A stretch of DNA of 39,630 nucleotides from an uncultured Bacilli bacterium (GTDB lineage: Bacteria; Bacillota_I; Bacilli_A; RF39; UBA660). Shown in pieces: positions 16,297 to 23,476 of this stretch (positions are counted from its first letter, which is position 1; each line of letters starts with the position of its first letter). A program made the position numbers and the translations under genes. Below the pieces are notes generated by a model. That model was not told the origin of the DNA. It worked only from the letters and a program-made list of their open reading frames with translations, and did not search any database. The stretch covers positions 1 through 39,630 of the forward strand of contig CANRDF010000008.1 in NCBI GenBank assembly GCA_947629255.1, written 5' to 3'.

Positions 16297-17596
16297 CGAT
16301 ATCAATATTGGCAATCGCGCCAAATCTACCTTCCATATATGCTTTATCTATTTTTCTATCAAATCTTGCTACATCTTTAAATTCTTCTAATGAGTATAAT
16401 TTAGAAGAACAGTCATCATTTTTTTCAGTAAACCATATTTCATCTCTTCGTACCAAATCAAAATCTAATGTTTTAGATTCATGAGTAGTTACTATCAATT
16501 GTGTGTTATTATTTGTCTTTAAAAATTTTGACAAAAATCCATTCACCAAAAGAGGATGTAAACTATTATCTAATTCGTCTATTGCATAAACTTTATTTGT
16601 TGAAAATATGATATCTAGCAATTCGAATATTCTTATGGTACCAGCAGATTCTTCGTATGCACCAAATTCATCATTACAATTTATGTGTTTAAATTTCAAA
16701 GATTTCACCACTGTATCCCCCTTTTCATCAATTTTAAATGTATAAACATTGTTACCTATCGTTAAAGACATTTTTTTATTTAAATCTTTTTTCAAGTTAT
16801 TAATTTCATTCATTAAGTTTGAAAAGACATTATCTGGCAACATATTTTTAATATTTTTCATGTCCTCATCTACCTCTTGCAATTCTTGAATATTTATTCC
16901 TAATTGTTGAAGAATTCTTACCTTTTCTTCTTTATTATCCATAAAGCCAATTTCAACAGGTCGATGGGTATTTGGTCTAATGATAATAAAATCTTGTTCA
17001 AAGAAATTATAGATATTTTCTATTTCTTCAATTAATGAATCTTTAGTATTAAACATTGATAATCTTCTAACAATCTCACTTAAAAATAGTATAGATGAGT
17101 TTGTACGCATCTCTTCTAAGCAATTCATAACACTGATATTTTTTAAATGTTTTATAGTTTCATATCTAGCATTTTCTACGTCTCTATCAAAAAGCACTCT
17201 TTTGCGAGAAGACGACATATCAATTAACCATTCTGAAATAATTCTTTTTTCTTTTATAATCATTTCATATCCATAGGAATACATTTTTCCATTCATTAAT
17301 ATTTCATATTCAAAGTATGATGGTTCTTCCTTCAATATTTCTTTTCCCCTAAAATATATATTTTCAATAATAATGTTTGTCCCAAAATCTAGAATGTCAT
17401 GAATAAAATCCATAGCCGCGATTAAATTACTTTTTCCACTCCCATTAGCACCATAGATTCCTGAAAACTTCAAAATTTTTTTATTATTCTGTTCATATAT
17501 ATGACTTTCGTTATTTCTCACTTTTCCTGCAATGAAAGAAAAATGTTGTAAATCTTTAAATGATTTAAAATTTTTCACCTTAAAACCTATTAACAT
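16289..17596 (-). CDS. RloA/AbiLi-like AAA (AAA_15) ATPase
   Basis: 435 residues. The start MLIGFKVKNFKSFKDLQHFSF is typical of the family. The Walker A is GANGSGKS (49-56). Walker B is VYAIDELDNSLHPLLV with the D-loop, and TTHESKTLD is the H-loop region. It is the first gene of a two-gene module with the RloB-like gene (8-nt overlap). A strong RBS (AGGAGG) and a plausible promoter precede it. By analogy with AbiL the pair may be an abortive-infection or anti-phage system. Unlike the ATPase/TOPRIM module at 7.3-9.2 kb, both reading frames here are intact. Confidence 0.8.
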   Translation of the reverse strand: MLIGFKVKNFKSFKDLQHFSFIAGKVRNNESHIYEQNNKKILKFSGIYGANGSGKSNLIAAMDFIHDILDFGTNIIIENIYFRGKEILKEEPSYFEYEILMNGKMYSYGYEMIIKEKRIISEWLIDMSSSRKRVLFDRDVENARYETIKHLKNISVMNCLEEMRTNSSILFLSEIVRRLSMFNTKDSLIEEIENIYNFFEQDFIIIRPNTHRPVEIGFMDNKEEKVRILQQLGINIQELQEVDEDMKNIKNMLPDNVFSNLMNEINNLKKDLNKKMSLTIGNNVYTFKIDEKGDTVVKSLKFKHINCNDEFGAYEESAGTIRIFELLDIIFSTNKVYAIDELDNSLHPLLVNGFLSKFLKTNNNTQLIVTTHESKTLDFDLVRRDEIWFTEKNDDCSSKLYSLEEFKDVARFDRKIDKAYMEGRFGAIANIDIDE

Positions 17597-17622
17597 TTTT
17601 AGTCCTCCTATCCTATACTACC

Positions 17623-17651
17623 ATTATATTATAATTTTTCTCTTTCGTGAA
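17623..17651 (-). promoter_or_regulatory. Promoter of the RloA/RloB-like module
   Basis: On the minus strand -35 TTCACG (17651-17646), 17-nt spacer, -10 TATAAT (17628-17623), about 26 nt ahead of the ATPase start. Confidence 0.5.
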
Positions 17652-17735
17652 GACTATTATACATATTTTTTTGCAATTTTCAAGTTTTTGTGTGATTTTT
17701 TCACATTTAAAGTGTATTTTTTTTAAAATTTAGTC

Positions 17736-17771
17736 AAAAAAAGAAAATAGATATATGATGTAACTATTTTC
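17736..17771 (-). terminator. Terminator of the AAA_14/DUF4143 gene
   Basis: Perfect stem GAAAATAG / CTATTTTC (17743-17750 and 17764-17771) followed on the minus strand by seven T (17742-17736). It lies about 35 nt after the stop codon. Confidence 0.8.
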
Positions 17772-17806
17772 AGTTTATATCAATTCACTTTGATATATTC
17801 AAACCG

Positions 17807-19096
17807 TTAAGGTTTTAAAGCTGTGATAGGTAAAATATAAATTCCTGTTTCTGGGTCTTTCACTACATCTTTCCATAAACCACATATAATACACATGAAT
17901 GTTGGTTCTTTTTTTACTTCTTTAGAGAATCTCAAAAGATTTTGTTTGGCACTTTCAATTTCATTTGAACCTAATTTAATTTCAATAGCTCCATAATCTC
18001 CACTTGGAAGTTCTACTATGGCATCTACCTCTAATCCATTAGAATCACGATAGTGATATAGTTTTCCTTCTAGATATTCTATGTATATTCTTAAATCTCT
18101 TTCTACTAAGGCTTCAAAGAAAAGTCCAAATGTTTTGATATCATTCATAAGCTTTTCAGGATTAATATCTAATGCTGCACAGGCTAAAGAAGGATCAGTA
18201 AAGTGTCTTTTTTGAGATTTTCCTACTACCGATTTGCTTCTTAAATTTAAACTGTAAGCTTCTTGATTTTCAATTAAATTTAATTTTTGCAAAACGTTTA
18301 GATAATCAGCAATTGTATTTCTTGATAATTGATAATTTTTATCTGTAGTATAATCTTCAATATCTGATATTAATGTAGCATTACTCACTACCGTACTTTC
18401 GTTACGCGCTAATGATTTGATAAGCATTTCCATCTTCATTCGGTCTCTTTTTATTCCATCTTTATCTATATCAAAATCTAATACGGCCTTTAAATAACTT
18501 TTTGGCATTCTATAAACTAGATTATCTTCTGTATCTTTGTTTTCTGGCCATCCACCTCTTACAATTAAGACCGCTAATTTTTCGAATGATGTTTTTTCAG
18601 TTGTTTTATTTTTTTGAGTTCCATCGAATAAAGCTTGAAGGGAAGCCTCACCCGTAGAATCTTGTGATTCATATAGACTCATAGAGTACATTTTTATTCG
18701 ATTTATTCTTCCAGCACCAGAATGATGTATTTTATCTTCATCTTCGCTTTTTCTTAAAGTCGTAGATTCTGTTAAAATATATTTTCCTTTTTTTGTATCT
18801 TCATCACATTTATGTCTTACTGCATCCCATATTTCTGGAACTTCACCCCATTCATCTATTAATTCTGGTGGTTCTTCATTTAATATTAAAGATACGTCCA
18901 TTTTTGCTTTTTCACGTTTATCAAAATTTTCTGTACTATCGTCTAAATATACAACTGAGTTTGCATGATTTAAGGATGTCCATGTTTTTCCACACCATTT
19001 TGGTCCTTCAATAGATATGGCTCCAAACAATTTTAAATCTTCTTCAATCAGTTTATCGATTAGTCTTTCTTGATAACCATCTCTTTTTAATGACAT
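17807..19096 (-). CDS. AAA_14/DUF4143 ATP-binding protein
   Basis: 429 residues from the ATG at 19096, which has GGTGA just upstream; a GTG three codons earlier is possible. N-terminal AAA_14 domain: Walker A GPKWCGKT, Walker B ELIDEWGEVPEIW. Sensor-like YILTESTTL has Glu where the family usually has Gly (LTGS). The C-terminal DUF4143 half has a winged-helix-like region (LSRNTIADYLNVLQKLNLI) and the ending LEVDAIVELPSGDYGAIEIKLG, which resembles the D-x(n)-E-x-K core of PD-(D/E)XK nucleases. These proteins are multi-copy in gut anaerobes and often suspected of toxin, defence or mobile functions; none is proven. Four 23-bp tandem repeats lie upstream of its start. Confidence 0.82.
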   Translation of the reverse strand: MSLKRDGYQERLIDKLIEEDLKLFGAISIEGPKWCGKTWTSLNHANSVVYLDDSTENFDKREKAKMDVSLILNEEPPELIDEWGEVPEIWDAVRHKCDEDTKKGKYILTESTTLRKSEDEDKIHHSGAGRINRIKMYSMSLYESQDSTGEASLQALFDGTQKNKTTEKTSFEKLAVLIVRGGWPENKDTEDNLVYRMPKSYLKAVLDFDIDKDGIKRDRMKMEMLIKSLARNESTVVSNATLISDIEDYTTDKNYQLSRNTIADYLNVLQKLNLIENQEAYSLNLRSKSVVGKSQKRHFTDPSLACAALDINPEKLMNDIKTFGLFFEALVERDLRIYIEYLEGKLYHYRDSNGLEVDAIVELPSGDYGAIEIKLGSNEIESAKQNLLRFSKEVKKEPTFMCIICGLWKDVVKDPETGIYILPITALKP

Positions 19097-19144
19097 ATGT
19101 TTCACCGTCTTTTCTATGTTGAAATTATATCACATTCTTTTCCA

Positions 19145-19234
19145 TTGTGCAACTTTAGACGATTTTGTTGTGCAACTTTTGGCGATTTCATTGTGCAGTT
19201 TTAGACAATTTTGCTGTGCAATTTTAGATTATTG
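19145..19234. repeat. Four tandem 23-bp repeats
   Basis: Units begin at 19145, 19168, 19191 and 19214, all with the pattern (T/C)TGTGCA, then A/G/T-rich, then AGAC/GGC and ATTTTG-like endings. The first three are exactly 23 bp; the fourth is 21 bp and runs into the stop codon of the surface-protein gene. No spacers of different sequence occur. They lie between the end of the surface gene and the start of the ATPase gene. Confidence 0.8.
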
Positions 19235-20578
19235 TAAAAATGTATGATACATTCCAGTCTGGTTTTCTGTAGTTAAAGTAGTTCCTTGTCTAGTTAATGT
19301 TGCACCTTTTATATTGATTGTTAGCTTTCCATAAATTTCACCGTACTGATAATTAAATATTCCATAAACAAGACTTATTCCAGTTTGTTCTAATCCTTTT
19401 ATTATTGGATAATTTTCTATTGAACCATTTAACTCTAAAGTTCCTTGATATATTAATATTCCATATGTATTACCAGTAATAGTTGTATTCCCAGATATTA
19501 CTACGTTGCCAACGTGATCAACATTAGTCTGAATTCCAACTAGCAATGTTGTAGTAATTTTTGAGTCTTTCACTAGTATATTGCCACCATTTCCACCAAT
19601 TCCATAAGGCGCACTCATATTTGAATTAATTATTTCTAATTTGCCTGTTTCAGAAGTAAATACTCCACAAACTCTGCTAGAGGATGTATTTTCTAGGTCA
19701 ACATTTTCTAATTTCATATATGATTGATCATTAGCCCGTATAGTGTGATTACTTGTATTTATTAATTTTAAATTTTCTATTTCTGTATGAGAATTACTAT
19801 AAGTCATGATTATGCCATTTATTATTCCTTTATTCTCTTTACTAGATTTTAAATATAGAGTTCCTGAATTACTTATAGTTCCATTTTTTGTATGTCCATT
19901 TAAATCAATTGTAACTTCTTTTGTTTCTGGAATAGTCCATGTACTTTGTGTTTCTTCATCAGTTAAAAATAATATATAATTTTTACTATCATCAATATTA
20001 TCTATAGCATTATTTGATGTATCATAAAATCTACAAGTACTATCTTTTGTGATATTACTTAAATGAATTCCATCTGTCTCTTCTTTCGCAGTAATTCCAT
20101 TATTACATAATAATATATTTCCTGTTTTTTCTATCATTAATTCATTCGATGATGTTGGTATTTGATATTCTGTTTCATCTGTTTTTACTTTATAATAATT
20201 TCTAAAATATAAATTACATTTTGTTCTTGATTGTTTCATTCCTTTTACTGTAATAGACCAATCTTCTTTATTTAAACTAGGTTTGATAGACTCATCTTTT
20301 GCTCCTAATTCTCCACAGTAACTTTTTTCTTCATCTAAAATATATCCTTCATTTTTTTGAGGCATATCCTTTTGGATTACATCATCTACATAATAAGCAA
20401 AGTAAATATCTCCAGGATCTTGTACAGTTCCCTTAATCACGTTTTGATTTGTTTTGACTTCAAATATAGCAAATGTTCGATAAAGAATCACTCCACTTAC
20501 CAGCAAAATACATACTGTAGTAAATATTATTATAGTTGTTCTTTTATGATTTGGTTCCTTAAATCTTTTTAGTTTCAT
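19229..20578 (-). CDS. Anchored surface protein with shared N-terminal module and beta-helix-like repeats, possibly C-truncated
   Basis: 449 residues. The first ~65 residues (membrane anchor TTIIIFTTVCILLVSGVILY, then YRTFAIFEVKTNQNVIKG) are close to the 774-residue protein at 4400-6724, also at DNA level. A Cys-containing module follows (YCGEL…KCNLYFR). From ~185 onwards there are repeating short strands rich in Asn, Gly and Thr (ITIDLNGHTKNG-like, KLENVDLENTSS, KLEIINSNM, VVISGNTTITGN), suggesting a right-handed beta-helix (pectate-lyase-like fold). The protein stops inside the block of 23-bp repeats, so its C-terminus could have been trimmed by recombination there (inference). A consensus promoter with a palindrome and a divergent HTH gene lie upstream. 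Confidence 0.7.
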   Translation of the reverse strand: MKLKRFKEPNHKRTTIIIFTTVCILLVSGVILYRTFAIFEVKTNQNVIKGTVQDPGDIYFAYYVDDVIQKDMPQKNEGYILDEEKSYCGELGAKDESIKPSLNKEDWSITVKGMKQSRTKCNLYFRNYYKVKTDETEYQIPTSSNELMIEKTGNILLCNNGITAKEETDGIHLSNITKDSTCRFYDTSNNAIDNIDDSKNYILFLTDEETQSTWTIPETKEVTIDLNGHTKNGTISNSGTLYLKSSKENKGIINGIIMTYSNSHTEIENLKLINTSNHTIRANDQSYMKLENVDLENTSSSRVCGVFTSETGKLEIINSNMSAPYGIGGNGGNILVKDSKITTTLLVGIQTNVDHVGNVVISGNTTITGNTYGILIYQGTLELNGSIENYPIIKGLEQTGISLVYGIFNYQYGEIYGKLTINIKGATLTRQGTTLTTENQTGMYHTFLQ

Positions 20579-20599
20579 CGTTTCACCTACTCTATATTT

Positions 20600-20628
20600 A
20601 TTATAGACAAATTTTGTCTAAACTTCAA
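20600..20628 (-). promoter_or_regulatory. Surface-protein promoter with a 17-bp palindrome in the spacer
   Basis: On the minus strand -35 TTGAAG (20628-20623), 17-nt spacer, -10 TATAAT (20605-20600). The spacer holds a perfect palindrome TAGACAAA-T-TTTGTCTA (20604-20620) that overlaps the first base(s) of the -10. A protein bound here would block RNA polymerase. The divergent HTH gene at 20672 is the natural candidate. Confidence 0.7.
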
Positions 20629-20671
20629 TAGTTAATTTTTATCTATGGTTAAATATACTTGGTGAGAAACA

Positions 20672-20902
20672 ATGAACCGATTAAAAGAAATGAGAGAAGA
20701 TAGAGATATTTTGCAAAAAGATATTGCCAAAGATTTAGGTATTACTCAACGCAACTACAGTTATTTTGAAACAGGTATGACAGCTTTAACAGAAGATATT
20801 TTGAATAAACTTGCTGATTACTATCAAACTAGTATCGATTATATTCTGTATCGAACCGATAAAAAAGAAGCTTATCCTAAATCTCACATTATGAAAGATT
20901 AG
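20672..20902 (+). CDS. Small XRE-family helix-turn-helix regulator
   Basis: 76 residues. MNRLKEMREDRDILQKDIAKDLGITQRNYSYFETG… is a textbook Cro/CI-type HTH, followed by NKLADYYQTSIDYILYRTD, the usual last helix. It is shorter than most and has only a short basic tail. It is divergent from the beta-helix surface gene; 93 bp between them contain the promoter and 17-bp palindrome. A TATACT (20654-20659) and GGTGAG upstream of ATG suggest a very short leader. Confidence 0.85.
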   Translation: MNRLKEMREDRDILQKDIAKDLGITQRNYSYFETGMTALTEDILNKLADYYQTSIDYILYRTDKKEAYPKSHIMKD

Positions 20903-20915
20903 GTTAAGCTTTTTT
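20868..20915 (+). terminator. Terminator overlapping the HTH gene's 3' end
   Basis: AAGCTTATCCTAA (20868-20880) pairs with TTAGGTTAAGCTT (20899-20911), 13 bp with a single mismatch, and is followed by TTTTTA. It is unusual in that half of the stem lies within the coding sequence. Confidence 0.7.
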
Positions 20916-20925
20916 ATTGTCTTAC

Positions 20926-20950
20926 AGTTGTCCGAAAAAATCGGACAACT
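20926..20950. repeat. Perfect inverted repeat AGTTGTCCGA / TCGGACAACT
   Basis: 10-bp perfect arms around five A's. No T run follows on either strand, so a simple terminator is not supported. It could be an operator or an extra RNA hairpin. It sits between two convergent terminators, so its role is unclear. Confidence 0.6.
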
Positions 20951-20966
20951 CACTTTAACCATTTTA

Positions 20967-20992
20967 AAATCAGAAATTTTACTTTCTGATTT
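20967..20992. terminator. Terminator of the ung transcript
   Basis: Perfect 10-bp stem AAATCAGAAA (20967-20976) / TTTCTGATTT (20983-20992) with a six-base loop. It overlaps the ung stop codon, and TTTT follows on the minus strand. Confidence 0.65.
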
Positions 20993-21656
20993 ATTCTATT
21001 CTTCCCCAGTTGATTGGAGTAATGCCTTTCGACTCTAAAAACTGATTACATTTAGAGAATGGCTTACTTCCAAAAAAACCATGATTTGCTGAAAAAGGAC
21101 TTGGATGTGGAGATGTAATGACATAATGAATTGGGTTTGTGATAAGAGCTTTTTTCTCTTTTGCAAAATTACCCCATAATATAAAGACGACTGGTTCTTT
21201 TTTTAGATTGATTACTTTGATAATGTAATCTGTTAGTTTTTCCCAACCATAGTTTCGATGAGAAGCAGGCTTATCTTTTTCTACAGTTAAAACAGCATTT
21301 AGAAGAAGGACTCCTTCTTTAGCCCAGCCTGTTAAATCTCCTTCACTACGAATAGGTATTCCTAAATCATCTTTTAATTCTTTATAAATATTTTGCAAAG
21401 ATGGCGGAACTTTAATTCCTTTTTGAACAGAGAAAGAAAGACCATGAGCTTCTCCTTCTCCATGATAAGGGTCTTGTCCCATAATCACAACCTTGACATT
21501 TTCATAAGGTGTTAGTTTTAAAGCATTAAAGATATAATTTCTTGGTGGAAAAACGGTATGCAATAAATACTCATGTTCAATCATACCATAAAACTCTTTG
21601 AAGCCATCACTTTCCCAAACACTCTTTAATTTTTCATCCCAGCTATTTCCTATCAT
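20991..21656 (-). CDS. ung: Uracil-DNA glycosylase (family 1)
   Basis: 221 residues, the family's usual length. Removes uracil from DNA at the start of base excision repair. The water-activating loop is GQDPYHG (60-66, Asp62) and the Leu/His loop is HPSPFS (185-190, His185). The GLSFSV segment and GHxF-like end (NHGFFGSKPFSKCN) are in place. Last gene of the run dnaB-M23-walJ-rlmH-nucleotidyltransferase-ung; 29 nt after the preceding gene. Confidence 0.97.
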   Translation of the reverse strand: MIGNSWDEKLKSVWESDGFKEFYGMIEHEYLLHTVFPPRNYIFNALKLTPYENVKVVIMGQDPYHGEGEAHGLSFSVQKGIKVPPSLQNIYKELKDDLGIPIRSEGDLTGWAKEGVLLLNAVLTVEKDKPASHRNYGWEKLTDYIIKVINLKKEPVVFILWGNFAKEKKALITNPIHYVITSPHPSPFSANHGFFGSKPFSKCNQFLESKGITPINWGRIE

Positions 21657-21685
21657 TTTTACACTTCCTTCTTATGAATTCCTTT

Positions 21686-22273
21686 TTATTCTTCATCCCA
21701 CTCTATGATATTTAAATTAGAAAATCTATCTTTCCAACTTTTTACCTTTTTTTCATATTGTTCTTTAGAATTCTCTTTATTTTTAATAGGTCGTATTGTT
21801 TTGGTAAATATATCTTCTACTCCATATGGTGCATATAAAAATAACTCACCATTTTTTTTAGTTACACCTACTGCTTGAATTGTAGCATATAATCTTTTTA
21901 TGGAATCGTTTATGTCTATAAAAGGTTTGCACTCTTTCTGGGTAATTTTTGATTTCCATACATTCATAATTCTAATATTATGTGTATCAAACTTATAAGA
22001 CATATTTAAGTCTTCAAAATGATTTGTTAATTTTTGTTTTAATTCTTCTTCTTTTTCTTCTCTTAAATCATCCTTATCTTCAAATAAGATATCAATATCA
22101 TCAATGTTATGATTTAATGGCAAATGATCTAGATAATTCCATACCGTTTGGTTTAATGAACCTGTACAAATACAATAATTAGGAACGTTTAATTCTTCTA
22201 AATAATCTAACACTTTCATTAAATCGGTATTTTGCTTAATGATTTCTAAAAACTTTTCTTCCATTTCTGACAC
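21686..22273 (-). CDS. NTP_transf_6 (DUF925) nucleotidyltransferase-like protein
   Basis: 195 residues. The motif CTGSLNQTVWNYLD…DDIDILFED matches the GG/GS-x(9)-DxD pattern of nucleotidyltransferases in the DUF925/COG3575 family. The later parts NIRIMNVWKSK and FLYAPYGVEDIFTKTIRPI match that family's conserved ending. Substrate unknown. It lies 11 nt after rlmH and 29 nt before ung, so cotranscription is likely. An insertion of charged Glu/Lys residues (~75-90) follows the catalytic motif. Confidence 0.75.
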   Translation of the reverse strand: MSEMEEKFLEIIKQNTDLMKVLDYLEELNVPNYCICTGSLNQTVWNYLDHLPLNHNIDDIDILFEDKDDLREEKEEELKQKLTNHFEDLNMSYKFDTHNIRIMNVWKSKITQKECKPFIDINDSIKRLYATIQAVGVTKKNGELFLYAPYGVEDIFTKTIRPIKNKENSKEQYEKKVKSWKDRFSNLNIIEWDEE

Positions 22274-22284
22274 TTCCTCAAATT

Positions 22285-22719
22285 TTATTTATGATAACTT
22301 TCATGATTTCTTATTTTAAATGAACGATAAATCTGCTCAAGGAGAATTCCCCTAAAAAGACCATGAGGAAAAGTCATATGCGAAAATGATATGGCTAGGT
22401 TACTTCTTTTCTTTATCTCTTCATGAAGTCCTAAAGACCCGCCAATCACAAATGTGATGTTGGAGTGATAAATAAATTCTTTTTCCATTCGACTTGCAAA
22501 TTCTTCACTCGTCATTGATTCCCCCTCAATTTCTAATGTAATCACTTCATCTTTATCGCTGATATATTTCATGAGATTGTTTTTTTCTTCTACAATATTA
22601 CTATCTTTCACTTCAACAATTTCAATTGGATGATATTTCGAAATTCTTTTTTGATAATCACTTACTAAATCAACCAAATATTTTTCTTTTAATTTACCCA
22701 CGCACAATATCTTTATCAT
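22285..22719 (-). CDS. rlmH: 23S rRNA (pseudouridine1915-N3)-methyltransferase RlmH
   Basis: 144 residues from the ATG at 22719 (MIKILCVGKLKEKY); a TTG codon three residues earlier is not needed. RlmH belongs to the SPOUT family and methylates N3 of pseudouridine 1915 in helix 69 of 23S rRNA. The family signature FVIGGSLGLHEEIKKR (SAM-binding knot) and the C-terminal SHMTFPHGLFRGILLEQIYRSFKI are clear. It overlaps the walJ gene by 26 nt; no separate Shine-Dalgarno is seen, so translation may be coupled. Confidence 0.95.
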   Translation of the reverse strand: MIKILCVGKLKEKYLVDLVSDYQKRISKYHPIEIVEVKDSNIVEEKNNLMKYISDKDEVITLEIEGESMTSEEFASRMEKEFIYHSNITFVIGGSLGLHEEIKKRSNLAISFSHMTFPHGLFRGILLEQIYRSFKIRNHESYHK

Positions 22720-23476
22720 CGACGACAATTGTCACCTCTCTTTGTCTTGCACATTTCACTTCTGGTAATGTTTTTTCATAATCTTTAAATGTATTTTTTA
22801 AGGTTTCTAGTGCTTTTTCTTCAGTGTTATTCGTTTCTGATAAGTGCATCAAGATAATTTTTTTAGTCCGTTCGCTTACTAATTTAGTTAAGTAAAAACT
22901 GCTATCATTATTAGATAGGTGTCCCAAAGTTCCTAGAATTCTTTGTTTTAAATATTTAGGATAAGGCCCATCCATGAGCATTTCAATATCATGATTGCTT
23001 TCCATTAAATAGTAATCGGCATCTTCTAAGACTTTAAAGTATTTCCGATTTAAGTAACCAGTATCTGTTAAATAAACAATTTTTTCATTTCCAGTATCGA
23101 CTAAGAAGTTTCTTCCGTCACTTGCATCATGACTGGAATGAACGGATACAATTTTTAAAGGTCCAATAAAGAAGTCTTCATCGTAGACAACAACATTATC
23201 ATATTCTTTTAAGTAATCTAAATCATAAAACATTTTCTCTGTTACATATACTTTTGGATGATATCTTTTAATAAATACTTTTAGGGCACTGACATGGTCA
23301 TCATGGGTATGACTTATGATAATTGCATCAATGGTGGAACCATCAATTTCTATTTCTTTTAATTTATCCGTAATGTATTTATTGTTTTTGCCTATATCAA
23401 ATAAGATTCTTGTCCCGTTACTTTCTATAAAAGTAGAATTTCCTTCGGAACCACTTGCTAATACAACGATTTTCAT
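22694..23476 (-). CDS. walJ: MBL-fold hydrolase of the WalJ (YycJ) family
   Basis: 260 residues from ATG 23476; GGAG lies 9 nt upstream, which decides this start over one five codons earlier. Metallo-beta-lactamase fold: LASGSEGNSTFIES at the N-terminus, metal motif SHTHDDH (HxHxDH), a further His at HSSHDAS, YLTDTGY for the bridging Asp, and LMHLSETNN for the last His. In Bacillus this gene belongs to the walRK operon region and affects cell-wall and DNA metabolism. It starts with an ATGA overlap with the M23 peptidase gene. Confidence 0.88.
   Translation of the reverse strand: MKIVVLASGSEGNSTFIESNGTRILFDIGKNNKYITDKLKEIEIDGSTIDAIIISHTHDDHVSALKVFIKRYHPKVYVTEKMFYDLDYLKEYDNVVVYDEDFFIGPLKIVSVHSSHDASDGRNFLVDTGNEKIVYLTDTGYLNRKYFKVLEDADYYLMESNHDIEMLMDGPYPKYLKQRILGTLGHLSNNDSSFYLTKLVSERTKKIILMHLSETNNTEEKALETLKNTFKDYEKTLPEVKCARQREVTIVVDDKDIVRG

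Noticed and set aside
19145-19234. CRISPR array
   Set aside because: The units follow each other without unique spacers, and no cas genes are present.
23473-23476. TGA read as tryptophan (Mycoplasma-type code)
   Set aside because: ATGA overlaps at three gene pairs make TGA a stop; tryptophan is encoded by TGG throughout.
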